A stretch of DNA of 64,000 nt from an uncultured Dialister sp. GTDB taxonomy: Bacteria; Bacillota; Negativicutes; Veillonellales; Dialisteraceae. The translations under genes were made by a program, and so were the position numbers. The stretch is taken from the NCBI GenBank assembly GCA_900547785.1, contig URIB01000005.1, forward strand, positions 24,571 through 88,570, read 5' to 3'. Numbering within the stretch: the stretch's first letter is position 1; each line of letters opens with the position of its first letter. Below the pieces are notes generated by a model. That model was not told the DNA's origin. It was given only the letters and a program-made list of their open reading frames with translations, and made no database searches. Shown here in pieces: positions 46,032-55,130 of this stretch.

Positions 46032-49000
46032 TTGTCAGACATAAGACGGCTTTATGTAAGAAAAAAGAAAGGCTTTCGTCAGGGAGAAGAAAGTCTCGCG
46101 GCGTCGCTTAAGGAAATTTTGGGAGACCGCATCAGGGAAGCGGCCATTTATCATCGCTATGATGTAGACGGTTTGAATGACGATGATTATGAGAAAGCGG
46201 TGGCAGCCGTTTTTTCGGAACCGCCGGTAGATACGGTGCAGGAAGAATTGCCGCAGGGAGATATGGTTATGGCGGTGGAATTTTTACCCGGCCAGTATGA
46301 CCAGCGGGCGGATTCGGCGGAACAATGTCTGGCTGTCGTGACGGGACAGGACGGTGCGAAAGTCCGCTGTGCTTTGGTGTATGCATTCCAAGGAGAATTC
46401 ATAGACGGGGATAAGGAAAAGATTTTAAAATTTCTTGTGAATCCCGTAGAGTCAAGAGAAGCCGCTTTGGAAGAAGCGGAAACATTGGAACTTCCTGTAG
46501 AAGAACCGAAGCCGGTTCCCGTGGTAGAGGGATTACGGGAACTTGATGAAAAAGGAAGGGACCGCCTTATCCGTGAAATGGGACTTGCCATGAGCCGTGA
46601 TGATTTGGCAATGATTTGTGATTATTTCAATAAGGAAGAAAAGCGGGATCCGACAGTGACGGAAATACGGGTACTTGATACCTATTGGTCCGATCACTGC
46701 AGGCACACGACTTTTTCTACCAGACTTGAGGATATCAGTGTAGAAGAAGGAATATATACAAAACCTGTAAAAAAAGCTCTCTTCCAGTATCGGGAAGCAA
46801 GGGGTCAGGTATACGGAAAACATACGGAAAGACCGGTCACCCTGATGGATATGGCAACGGTGGCAGTGAAAGAACTCCGTAAAGCAGGAAAGCTTGAAAA
46901 CCTGGATTCTTCAGAAGAAATCAATGCCTGCACAATCAAAGTGAAAATTGATACGGACCAAGGCGAAGAGGACTGGCTCCTTCTCTTTAAGAATGAAACA
47001 CATAACCATCCGACGGAAATCGAACCTTTCGGCGGTGCGGCTACCTGTCTCGGCGGCTGCATCAGAGATCCGCTTTCCGGAAGAGCGTATGTCTATCAGG
47101 CGATGCGTGTTACCGGCGCGGCAGACCCGCGGGCTCCTCTTTCGGAAACTTTGCCGGGAAAATTGCCGCAAAAGAAGATTGTCACAGAAGCGGCCAAAGG
47201 TTACAGCTCTTACGGAAACCAAATCGGTCTTGCTACGGGTGAGGTCAAGGAATATTATCATCCCGGATTTTTGGCAAAGCGTATGGAAATCGGAGCTGTC
47301 GTAGCTGCCGCACCTGAAAGCCACGTCATCCGGGAAAGACCTTCTGCAGGAGATGTAGTGATTCTCGTAGGAGGAAGAACGGGCCGTGACGGTATGGGCG
47401 GTGCTACAGGTTCATCCAAAGAATTAAATACCGAATCTATCGAAACCTGCGGAGCGGAAGTCCAAAAAGGAAATCCTTTAACGGAACGGAAAATACAGTG
47501 CCTTTTCCGCAGAGGAGAAGTGACACGGCTCATTAAAAGGTGTAATGATTTCGGCGCCGGCGGTGTATCCGTTGCTGTCGGAGAATTGACTGACGGGCTT
47601 TCCATCGATTTGGACAAGGTGCCGAAGAAATACGAAGGACTTAACGGTACGGAACTTGCCATTTCCGAATCCCAGGAAAGAATGGCGGTAGTTGTCAGAA
47701 GTGAAGACGCGGACCGTTTTATTTCCTATGCCGCCGAAGAAAATTTGGAAGCGACACCGATTGCCCGTGTCAATGACAGCGGCCGTCTTGTCATGACCTG
47801 GCGGGGAAAAACCATTGTCGATATTTCAAGAGAATTCCTTGATACCAACGGGGCGGAGCAGGTCAAAAAAGCATATGTGAAAAAACCTGACGAAAAAGGA
47901 TATTTCCAATCCCCGGAAATTAAAGATATAAAATCGGCGTGGATATCCGCCATGAGTGATATCCGTCATGCATCGCAGCAGGGACTTTCCGAACGGTTTG
48001 ACTCCACCATCGGTGCAGGAACGGTACTTATGCCTTTCGGCGGAAAATACCAGCGGACACCTTCTGACGGTATGGTGGCAAAATTTCCCGTAAGAAAAGG
48101 GGAAACCGACAGTGCCAGTTTCATGGCTCACGGTTTTGATCCCGATATTGCGACATGGAGTCCTTTCCACGGCGCCGTTTATGCCATACTTCTTTCTCTG
48201 ACCCGTCTTGTTGCCATGGGCGCAGACTGGAGAAAGTCATATCTCACGTTGCAGGAATATTTTGAAAAGCTGACGGAAAAAGACAGCTGGGGGAAACCTG
48301 TTTCTGCCGTTCTCGGTGCTTATTATATGCAGAAGGTTCTCGGAATCGGTGCCATCGGCGGAAAAGACTCGATGAGCGGAACTTTTAATGATCTCCATGT
48401 TCCGCCGTCGCTGATTTCTTTTGCCGTTGCTCCCGGCAAAGCATCGGAAGCGGTGAGCCAGGAACTGAAAAAAGAAGGAAATACTCTTGTTTTATTTGCA
48501 ATGCCTAAAGATAAAGAGGGAATGCCGGATTTGGAAGTATTCAAAAAGCACGGCGATTTCTTGTATGAAGAAGTAAAAAAAGGTCATATTGCTGCCATGA
48601 AAGCGGTGGAACATGGCGGTATTGCCGTCACCGCGGCCAAAATGGCATTCGGTAATAAATTGGGTATTCAATTTGGTGAGCAGCTGCCTGTCCATGCATT
48701 TTTCAAAAATTTCTACGGCTCCGTTCTTGTAGAAACGACTCCGGAACTGGCAGAGTTGTACAGCCGTGAAGAACACACGAAAATTTTAGGAACTGTCGGC
48801 GGATCTTCCATGAAACTGGGCGGAACGGAAATCACTCTGTCCGAACTGATTCATGCCTATGAAAAACCGCTTGGCGGCATTTTCCCGCGGAGAGCGGCTA
48901 CTCTTCCGGGAGAAATCCCCGCACCGGTCATAAAAACAAATCCTGCACGAGTCAATGTAAAAACAAAAGTGACTTTACCGAAAGTCTTTATTCCCGCCAT

Positions 49001-49775
49001 GCCCGGGACAAACTGTGAAGTTGACAGTGCCAGAGCCTTTGAACGGGCAGGAGCGGAAACGGATATTTTCATTTTACGGAACAGAGATGCCGGAGAATTA
49101 AAAGAATCGGTGGAAGAAATGAGCCGCCGTATTGCTTCGGCACAAATGGTCATGTTCCCCGGCGGTTTCTCGGCAGGGGACGAACCTGACGGAAGCGGTA
49201 AATTTATCGCCGCTCTTTTCCGCAATGAAAAACTGATGAACGCCATGGAAAAACTTCTTCATGAAAGAGACGGACTGGCTCTCGGTATTTGCAACGGATT
49301 CCAGGCATTAATCAAACTCGGACTGGTTCCGTACGGGAAATTCAAACCCTTGACGGAAAAAGCACCGACCTTGACATTCAATACCATCGGACGCCATATT
49401 TCCCGCTATGTATCGACGAAAGTGATTTCTGCAAAATCTCCGTGGCTTTCACTTTGCAGCACCGATGAAATATACAGCATTCCCGTCAGTCACGGCGAAG
49501 GACGGTTTATCGCTTCAGAAGAACAGATCCGGGAATGGCTGCAAAACGGACAGGTGGCAACGATGTATACCGACGAAAAAGGAAATCCCACTTACGACAG
49601 CCGGTATAATCCGAACGGTTCTTTCTTCTCCGTGGAAGGAATCACCAGTCCCGACGGCCGGGTCCTCGGGAAAATGGGACATACGGAAAGAAACGGAAAC
49701 AATATCGGAAAAAATATTTACGGAAATAAACACCAGCCTCTCTTTGAAAGCGGCGTTGCTTATTTCAAAGGTTAA
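46032..49775 (+). CDS. purL: Phosphoribosylformylglycinamidine synthase, single-chain
   Basis: Converts FGAR to FGAM in purine synthesis. The 1247-residue protein unites synthetase and glutaminase parts. Synthetase signatures include YWSDHCRHTTFST, NETHNHPTEIEPFGGA and DFGAGGVSVAVGEL; the C-terminal glutaminase has FPGGFSAGDE, the nucleophile in LALGICNGFQ and the His in SHGEGRF. The start is taken as TTG at 46032, 8 bases after GGAAGGG, giving the family's usual beginning before RRLYVRKKKG; GTG at 46023 is possible. Single gene with a terminator, not in a pur cluster. Confidence 0.95.
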   Translation: MSDIRRLYVRKKKGFRQGEESLAASLKEILGDRIREAAIYHRYDVDGLNDDDYEKAVAAVFSEPPVDTVQEELPQGDMVMAVEFLPGQYDQRADSAEQCLAVVTGQDGAKVRCALVYAFQGEFIDGDKEKILKFLVNPVESREAALEEAETLELPVEEPKPVPVVEGLRELDEKGRDRLIREMGLAMSRDDLAMICDYFNKEEKRDPTVTEIRVLDTYWSDHCRHTTFSTRLEDISVEEGIYTKPVKKALFQYREARGQVYGKHTERPVTLMDMATVAVKELRKAGKLENLDSSEEINACTIKVKIDTDQGEEDWLLLFKNETHNHPTEIEPFGGAATCLGGCIRDPLSGRAYVYQAMRVTGAADPRAPLSETLPGKLPQKKIVTEAAKGYSSYGNQIGLATGEVKEYYHPGFLAKRMEIGAVVAAAPESHVIRERPSAGDVVILVGGRTGRDGMGGATGSSKELNTESIETCGAEVQKGNPLTERKIQCLFRRGEVTRLIKRCNDFGAGGVSVAVGELTDGLSIDLDKVPKKYEGLNGTELAISESQERMAVVVRSEDADRFISYAAEENLEATPIARVNDSGRLVMTWRGKTIVDISREFLDTNGAEQVKKAYVKKPDEKGYFQSPEIKDIKSAWISAMSDIRHASQQGLSERFDSTIGAGTVLMPFGGKYQRTPSDGMVAKFPVRKGETDSASFMAHGFDPDIATWSPFHGAVYAILLSLTRLVAMGADWRKSYLTLQEYFEKLTEKDSWGKPVSAVLGAYYMQKVLGIGAIGGKDSMSGTFNDLHVPPSLISFAVAPGKASEAVSQELKKEGNTLVLFAMPKDKEGMPDLEVFKKHGDFLYEEVKKGHIAAMKAVEHGGIAVTAAKMAFGNKLGIQFGEQLPVHAFFKNFYGSVLVETTPELAELYSREEHTKILGTVGGSSMKLGGTEITLSELIHAYEKPLGGIFPRRAATLPGEIPAPVIKTNPARVNVKTKVTLPKVFIPAMPGTNCEVDSARAFERAGAETDIFILRNRDAGELKESVEEMSRRIASAQMVMFPGGFSAGDEPDGSGKFIAALFRNEKLMNAMEKLLHERDGLALGICNGFQALIKLGLVPYGKFKPLTEKAPTLTFNTIGRHISRYVSTKVISAKSPWLSLCSTDEIYSIPVSHGEGRFIASEEQIREWLQNGQVATMYTDEKGNPTYDSRYNPNGSFFSVEGITSPDGRVLGKMGHTERNGNNIGKNIYGNKHQPLFESGVAYFKG

Positions 49776-49781
49776 ACGAAT

Positions 49782-49815
49782 TCAAAAGCATCTCCTCAGG
49801 GAGGTGCTTTTTTTA
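49782..49815 (+). terminator. Intrinsic terminator of purL
   Basis: AAAGCATCTCC pairs with GGAGGTGCTTT, followed by seven T. Confidence 0.9.
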
Positions 49816-49888
49816 TGGAGAACTTAAAAAAGTATAAAATGGAAATCGTTTGCTCCGGCTTGCCGTCATTTTATTTCTGCCTGAATAT

Positions 49889-49897
49889 TGGTATAAT
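49889..49897 (+). promoter_or_regulatory. Extended -10 promoter of nhaC-like gene
   Basis: TGGTATAAT, 29 bases before the ATG at 49926; no good -35. Confidence 0.65.
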
Positions 49898-49925
49898 AAA
49901 TGAAAACGGATGCAGGAGGAGTTAT

Positions 49926-51260
49926 ATGGGATATGAACACAAAAAGGAAGGAGCACTTTCACTTCTTCCTTTTCTTATTTTTATCATTATTTACTTAGGC
50001 GCAGGCATTTATTTCCAAATGCGGGGCGTGGAAATGGCATTTTACCAATTTCCTTCCGTGACGGCCATGTTTATTGCCGTGCTTTCCGCTTTCTGGATCG
50101 GTGATGAGTCGCTTCAGGTCAAATTCGGTGTTTTTGCCCGCGGCGCAGGCAATGAAAATGTCATGACCATGCTCATGATTTATATCCTGGCCGGTGCTTT
50201 TTCCGCTGTGGCGGCGGCTATGGGCGGAAGAGATGCGACTGTCAATTTGGGAATCTCCATGATTCCTCCCGAATACCTGACGGCCGGGATATTTATTATT
50301 TCCGCTTTCATGGGAACTGCGACAGGCACATCGATGGGAACGGTGGCGGCGATTGTACCGATTGCTGCGGGTGTTGCGGCAAAAAGCGGAATTTATGAAC
50401 CGCTCATGATTGGTGCTTGTGTGGGCGGTGCCATGTTCGGTGATAATCTGTCTATGATTTCCGATACGACCATTGCGGCAACGAGAACACAGGGGTGCGA
50501 TTTGAAAGATAAATTCAAGCTGAATTTTATGATTGCCCTTCCTGCCGCCGTTTGTACGATTATTTTGCTGCTCGTTATAGGAAAGCCGGAAGCAGTGACG
50601 GAAATAGGTGTGCTTGATTACGAGATGGTTAAAGTATTTCCTTATATCGCCGTTCTCGGACTGGCACTTCTGGGAGCGAATGTATTCCTCGTTCTTACTA
50701 TCGGTATTTTTCTTGCCGGTATCATCGGCATGACCTGCGGAAATCTGACAGTCATTACTTTTGCCCAAAATATATGGAACGGATTCACCGGTATGAGCGA
50801 AGCTTTTTTCCTCGCTCTTTTCTGCGGCGGCATTTCGGAAATGATTGCCTATTACGGCGGTATCGAATGGCTGATCGGCAAATTGCGGAAAATGATGAAA
50901 GGAAATAAATCGGCCCAGCTCGGGATAGCGACTCTCGTATCGCTTACCGATTGCGCGACGGCCAATAATACAGTGGCTATCATTATTACGGGAAGTATGG
51001 CAAAAGATATCAGCAAAGAATACAATATCGATCCGCGGAGAACCGCTTCACTTTTGGATATTTTCTCCTGCGTATTCCAGGGCATGATTCCCTACGGAGC
51101 ACAACTGCTGACCGCCTCCGCACTGGCAACACAAAACGGCGCCGTGATGAATGCCATGGAAATCATCCCCCATACATGGTATTGCTGGTTTTTGGCAGCG
51201 TTCGGTATTTTATCGATTTACATTCCCTTTGCGGAAATGTTTATGAAAAAAGAAAAATAA
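49926..51260 (+). CDS. NhaC family Na+/H+ antiporter
   Basis: A 444-residue membrane antiporter with 11-12 predicted helices. The NhaC fold features are ATVNLGISMIPPEYLTAGIF, GTSMGTVAAIVPIAAGVA, GGAMFGDNLSMISDTTIAATRTQGC and TDCATANNTVAIIITG, in the order of the family. It would exchange sodium for protons; some relatives carry amino acids or malate/lactate. The ATG at 49926 with GGAGGAG is preferred to a frame from 49815, which begins inside the purL terminator. Confidence 0.88.
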   Translation: MGYEHKKEGALSLLPFLIFIIIYLGAGIYFQMRGVEMAFYQFPSVTAMFIAVLSAFWIGDESLQVKFGVFARGAGNENVMTMLMIYILAGAFSAVAAAMGGRDATVNLGISMIPPEYLTAGIFIISAFMGTATGTSMGTVAAIVPIAAGVAAKSGIYEPLMIGACVGGAMFGDNLSMISDTTIAATRTQGCDLKDKFKLNFMIALPAAVCTIILLLVIGKPEAVTEIGVLDYEMVKVFPYIAVLGLALLGANVFLVLTIGIFLAGIIGMTCGNLTVITFAQNIWNGFTGMSEAFFLALFCGGISEMIAYYGGIEWLIGKLRKMMKGNKSAQLGIATLVSLTDCATANNTVAIIITGSMAKDISKEYNIDPRRTASLLDIFSCVFQGMIPYGAQLLTASALATQNGAVMNAMEIIPHTWYCWFLAAFGILSIYIPFAEMFMKKEK

Positions 51261-51268
51261 TCAGGCAC

Positions 51269-51321
51269 AAAAAAAGCTTGTTCCGCATCCTCATTACTGA
51301 TACACGGGACAGGCTTTTTAT
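51269..51321. terminator. Bidirectional intrinsic terminator
   Basis: AAAAAGCTTGTTCC pairs with GGGACAGGCTTTTT between the convergent antiporter and TSUP genes. Confidence 0.82.
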
Positions 51322-52073
51322 TCTGTCACAAGCTCATAAATCACTTTGATAAAGAAAATGGTAAGAACCAGAACGATGACGGGCCGTACATTCTGGGCAC
51401 CGCCTTTTTCAAAATAGCGGGCTCCGAAATAATTGCCTGCCATATTAAAAAGTCCGGCTGCCAGACCTAAAGAGATAATGACCACATCATTGAATAAAAA
51501 TACGGAAAGTGCCGCCAGATTTGTGGCACTGTTGATGACTTTTGTGATGCCGTTGGCAGGGAGGAGCTTTACGTGGGCTACACCGATAAGAAGCAGAATC
51601 AGAAATGTTCCCGTGCCCGGTCCGTAAAATCCGTCGTACATGCCGATGAAAAAAGCCATTGCACAGCTGAGAAAAACCGTTTTCTTAAGAGGAAACGGTT
51701 CTTTTTCCGTCATTGCTTGACCGCGGGTGACATAAAAGGCGGTTACGGGAAGAATGACGAGCATAGCGAGAAGAAAGCTGTGAGAGTCGAGAAATAAAGC
51801 AATATGTGCCCCCAAAGACGATCCGGCAAAAGCAAAAAGGATAGCCGGAAGAGCAATTTTCCAGGGAATGAGTCCGTCTTTTGCAAATTTCCCCGTAGTG
51901 AGCAGAGTGCCCATGCAGGAGCTGAGTTTGTTCGTGGCAATGGCATGATGGACCGGAAGTCCGGCAATGATATAAGCGGGAAGGGAAATGAGTCCGCCGC
52001 CGCCTGCTACCGCATCAACGAAACCTGCCAAAAAAACAAGGGGGCAAGTAATAAGATAGGTAAGAAAATCCAT
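51318..52073 (-). CDS. TSUP family transporter (TauE/SafE type)
   Basis: Sulfite/organosulfonate-exporter-like membrane protein, 251 residues with 7-8 helices. The family signature AGFVDAVAGGGGLISLPAYI sits in the first helix pair, followed by NKLSSCMGTLLTTGKFAK; the second half has FYGPGTGTFLILLLIGV and NSATNLAALSVF. TSUP members move sulfur-containing or carboxylate anions; the substrate is unknown. Start 52073 has AGGATG ahead; ATG 52079 is the alternative. Confidence 0.88.
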   Translation of the reverse strand: MDFLTYLITCPLVFLAGFVDAVAGGGGLISLPAYIIAGLPVHHAIATNKLSSCMGTLLTTGKFAKDGLIPWKIALPAILFAFAGSSLGAHIALFLDSHSFLLAMLVILPVTAFYVTRGQAMTEKEPFPLKKTVFLSCAMAFFIGMYDGFYGPGTGTFLILLLIGVAHVKLLPANGITKVINSATNLAALSVFLFNDVVIISLGLAAGLFNMAGNYFGARYFEKGGAQNVRPVIVLVLTIFFIKVIYELVTE

Positions 52074-52165
52074 AATCATCCTGTCATGGTTAATATAATA
52101 GGGAAAAGCATTTATTTATTTTATCATAAGTCGGAGAAACTGCGGATGAAGAATTTTGATGACAT

Positions 52166-52747
52166 CTATTTTCCTGCAGAAAATGATTTTCTGTTTTCAC
52201 TATGAAAGGGGCAGGTGATGAGGTGATCATCGATCAAACCTGCCGCTTGGAGAAAAGAATAGATGATGACGGGGCCTGTAAATGTACAGCCCCGTTTTTT
52301 TAAATCACGGCTGACTTTGCGGGATAGGTCCGATTCGCAGGGGACGTCTTCCGGCCGCTTCCAACGGTTGATGACCGGCCGGTTCTTTGTAAAGTTCCAA
52401 AGATAGGCGGAAAAACTGCCGTATTCTTTCTGTATGGCAAGGACGGCGGCCGCATTTTTTCTGACGGACTCTATTTTTCTGCGGTTTCGTATCAGGCCGG
52501 GATTTTTAAGGTCGTCTTCTATCTGTTCGTCTGTCATAGCGGCGCATTTTTTGATATCAAAATGAAAAAATGCATCCCGGTAAGCGTTTCGTTTTTTCAG
52601 TACCGTTGCCCAGGATAATCCGGCTTGCGCACCTTCCAGAACGAGCATTTCAAAAAGATAAGAATCGTCATCGTGGGGAAGGCACCATTCCGTATCGTGG
52701 TAAATTTTGGAAAAATCATCGTGTAAAGACCAGGGACAGTATGCCAT
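52166..52747 (-). CDS. tag: DNA-3-methyladenine glycosylase I
   Basis: Excises 3-methyladenine from alkylated DNA. A 193-residue HhH enzyme; the zinc ligands Cys4 (MAYCPW) and His17 (IYHDTEW) and the C-terminal His/Cys (DDHLITCPFH) match TagI, and the catalytic-pocket Glu is in LEGAQAGLSW. AAAGGAG precedes the start. It lies between TSUP and mnmA on the same strand, but with a terminator before it. Confidence 0.95.
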   Translation of the reverse strand: MAYCPWSLHDDFSKIYHDTEWCLPHDDDSYLFEMLVLEGAQAGLSWATVLKKRNAYRDAFFHFDIKKCAAMTDEQIEDDLKNPGLIRNRRKIESVRKNAAAVLAIQKEYGSFSAYLWNFTKNRPVINRWKRPEDVPCESDLSRKVSRDLKKRGCTFTGPVIIYSFLQAAGLIDDHLITCPFHSENRKSFSAGK

Positions 52748-52833
52748 CAGAAGCTCCTTTTTTACATCAAAAATAAATTCGTTTTTATTTTATATTGTAT
52801 CTGACGATTGTCAAAAATAAAAACAGATAAAAT

Positions 52834-52880
52834 AAAAAAGCGGAAGGAAATAAAAATTCAGATATTTCCTCCCGTTCTTT
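52834..52880 (-). terminator. Intrinsic terminator of mnmA
   Basis: On the minus strand GGGAGGAAATA pairs with TATTTCCTTCC-like arm and TTTTTT follows, directly at the mnmA stop. Confidence 0.75.
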
Positions 52881-53932
52881 TATAAAGGTTTTATGATGGT
52901 GCCGCCGCCGATCAGACGGTTCTCGTCATAGAAAACGACAGACTGTCCGCTTGTAACGGCTCTTTGGGGTTCATCAAATTGGACGGTCGCCCTGCCGTAA
53001 TCATCCAAAGTGACAGTACAGTCATGGACACGAATGCCGTAGCGGATTTTTGCGCTGCAGCGGAATTGTCCGGACGGAGGCTCGCCGTCCGTGAAATCAA
53101 GGTCCCCGGCAAGAAGTCTTGTACGGAAAAGATCGTCGTTGGATCCGACAACGACTTCATTTTTCCGAGCGTTAAGAGAAATGACATAGAGCGGATGTTT
53201 AGCGGCAATGCCCAGTCCTTTACGCTGTCCGATGGTATAAAAAGGAAGTCCTTTGTGGTGCCCCAGTATTTTTCCCGTTTTTGTTACGATATTTCCCGGG
53301 CGGAAAGCATCCGGCGCATGAAGCCGCAAATAGTCGGCATAAGATTTTTCTTCCGTCAAAAAGCAAATATCCTGCGATTCCGCTTTATTATAGGTGGGCA
53401 GTCCTTTTTCTTCCGAAAGGCGGCGCGTGTCTTTTTTGAAAATGCGGCCCAGCGGGAAAATGATATGAGCCAGTTTTTCCTGTGTCAGGTGATACATCAT
53501 GTAGGACTGGTCTTTTTGTAAATCCGCTCCTTTTTCCACTTGATATTTGTTTCGCTTGCGGTTATAGGTGATACGGGCATAATGGCCGGTGGCAAAATAA
53601 GGGGCGTTGAAATGTTCACGGGCGGCATCATAAAAAAGCCCGAATTTAATTTTAAAATCACAGACCATGCAGGGATTCGGGGTGATTCCGTTTTTATAGG
53701 AACGGATAAAATAGGACATGACTTCTTTTTGATACATATTCCGCATATCAATCACTTGGTGGGGAATCCCGAGAAAGTCCGCCATACGGACGGCGTCGCT
53801 CATATCCTGTCCGTCGAAAATATACATGGTCGCTCCGTGCACATCGTAGCCTGCCTCCTGCAAAAGGCGGGCCGTCAACGTGCTGTCGACACCGCCGGAC
53901 ATGGCAACAACCACTTTTTTCTTTTCTTCCAT
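52880..53932 (-). CDS. mnmA: tRNA 2-thiouridylase MnmA
   Basis: Adds sulfur to the wobble uridine (U34) of tRNAs for Glu, Gln and Lys. 350 residues. The PP-loop ATPase AMSGGVDSTLTARLL starts the protein; catalytic Cys residues occur in NPCMVCDFKIKF and SQDICFL, and the tRNA-binding middle (GHYARI, KDQSYMMYHL) and C-terminal barrel are complete. The ATG at 53932 after AAAGGA is preferred to 53947. Confidence 0.95.
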   Translation of the reverse strand: MEEKKKVVVAMSGGVDSTLTARLLQEAGYDVHGATMYIFDGQDMSDAVRMADFLGIPHQVIDMRNMYQKEVMSYFIRSYKNGITPNPCMVCDFKIKFGLFYDAAREHFNAPYFATGHYARITYNRKRNKYQVEKGADLQKDQSYMMYHLTQEKLAHIIFPLGRIFKKDTRRLSEEKGLPTYNKAESQDICFLTEEKSYADYLRLHAPDAFRPGNIVTKTGKILGHHKGLPFYTIGQRKGLGIAAKHPLYVISLNARKNEVVVGSNDDLFRTRLLAGDLDFTDGEPPSGQFRCSAKIRYGIRVHDCTVTLDDYGRATVQFDEPQRAVTSGQSVVFYDENRLIGGGTIIKPL

Positions 53933-54049
53933 AAAATATCCTTTCATAAAACCATCCTACAGGGATATAATTTTCCCGATTCCAAAGCGGAGTGAAAGTC
54001 CGAAGGAATGTACTCATTATAGCAGATGAATCTATCTTTTTCGAACTAA

Positions 54050-54091
54050 AACCCTCTGCCGGAAAGTCAATGCTCATGGCAGAGGGTTTTG
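54050..54091. terminator. Bidirectional intrinsic terminator
   Basis: AACCCTCTGCC pairs with GGCAGAGGGTT; on the minus strand it would end the enoyl-CoA-isomerase-like gene. Confidence 0.85.
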
Positions 54092-54131
54092 TGAATCATC
54101 CGTGCTATTCCGAAACGGAAAAGCGGTTATT

Positions 54132-54929
54132 TTATTTTCCCTGGAAACGGGGTTTTCTTTTTTCGAGGAAAGTGGTGATTCCTTCTTTGAAGTCCTCACT
54201 TCCGGAGCATTGTCCCAAATAAACGGCTTCCGTTTCCATAAATTTTTCAAAATCTTTATACATGCTTTCAAACATCAGCTTTTTCATATTGGCATAAGCA
54301 AGCGCAGGGCCTTTGGTGAGTTTTTTGGCAAACGCCATTGTTACGGGAAGCAGGTTTTCTTTTGTGGTGACCTCTTTGACAAGTCCGGCATAGAAGGCTT
54401 CTTCCGCGCTCACAGGACGGCCTGTGACGAACATATCGAAAGCGCGGTGGGTGCCTATCATGCGGGGCAGGAAGTAAGTGCCGCCCGTATCGGGACAAAG
54501 GCCGATTCCCACAAAAGCTTGGAGAAATTTGGCATTGTCGGCGGCAAAAATGAAATCACACCCGAAAGCGAGATTCGCACCGCCGCCGGCAGCCGCTCCT
54601 GCTACAGCGCAAATGACGATTTTTTTCATTTTTTTGATAGAAAGGACAATTTCCGATAATTTGCCGGCTAAAGGTGCCATGGATTTTTCTGAAAAGTCAG
54701 GTTCTTCACAATGGGTTTTCATGTAGCGGATATCACCGCCGCCGCAGAAAGCACGACTGGCGCCGGTGATGACAATGACGGAAACTTCGGGCGATTCTTC
54801 CGATTTCTTGAGAGCGTCTTCCAACTCCAGCGCCATATGGAGATCCAAAGCATTCAGCGTAGGTGCATAATCCAGGGTAATCGTGGCAATCCCTTCCGAC
54901 ACGGAAAAAGTAATCATCTCGTAATCCAT
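54132..54929 (-). CDS. Enoyl-CoA hydratase/isomerase family protein, PaaG-like
   Basis: Crotonase-fold enzyme, 265 residues, cytosolic. The oxyanion loops SRAFCGGGDIRYMK and AGAAAGGGANLAFGCD bind the thioester. Both glutamates of classical hydratases are missing: Asn stands in GGGANL where Glu is usual, and the second position is not Glu. Instead there is an Asp in LCPDTGGTYFLPR, as in PaaG-type isomerases. A ring-opening/double-bond isomerase or delta-isomerase role is thus likelier than hydration. AAGGAGG precedes the start. No acyl-CoA pathway genes flank it. Confidence 0.82.
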   Translation of the reverse strand: MDYEMITFSVSEGIATITLDYAPTLNALDLHMALELEDALKKSEESPEVSVIVITGASRAFCGGGDIRYMKTHCEEPDFSEKSMAPLAGKLSEIVLSIKKMKKIVICAVAGAAAGGGANLAFGCDFIFAADNAKFLQAFVGIGLCPDTGGTYFLPRMIGTHRAFDMFVTGRPVSAEEAFYAGLVKEVTTKENLLPVTMAFAKKLTKGPALAYANMKKLMFESMYKDFEKFMETEAVYLGQCSGSEDFKEGITTFLEKRKPRFQGK

Positions 54930-55010
54930 AGAAGCCTCCTTGCGATAAAAATAGAAAGTTGTTTTATTTATTATAGCATTTTATCAGGGCCGTGAAGTGT
55001 GAAAAATGAT

Positions 55011-55038
55011 TTTGCAATTCAAAATTTTACGGTATAAT
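55011..55038 (+). promoter_or_regulatory. Promoter of the K+/H+ antiporter gene
   Basis: TTTGCA, 16 bases, TATAAT (55033-55038); leader of about 85 bases. Confidence 0.6.
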
Positions 55039-55130
55039 TGCATTGAAAGAGATACATCGCAAAAATCAATATAAAAGGCGGTAAAATGTCTGATATAAGG
55101 AAATAGGGGATTTTTCCCGGGGAGGATGAC

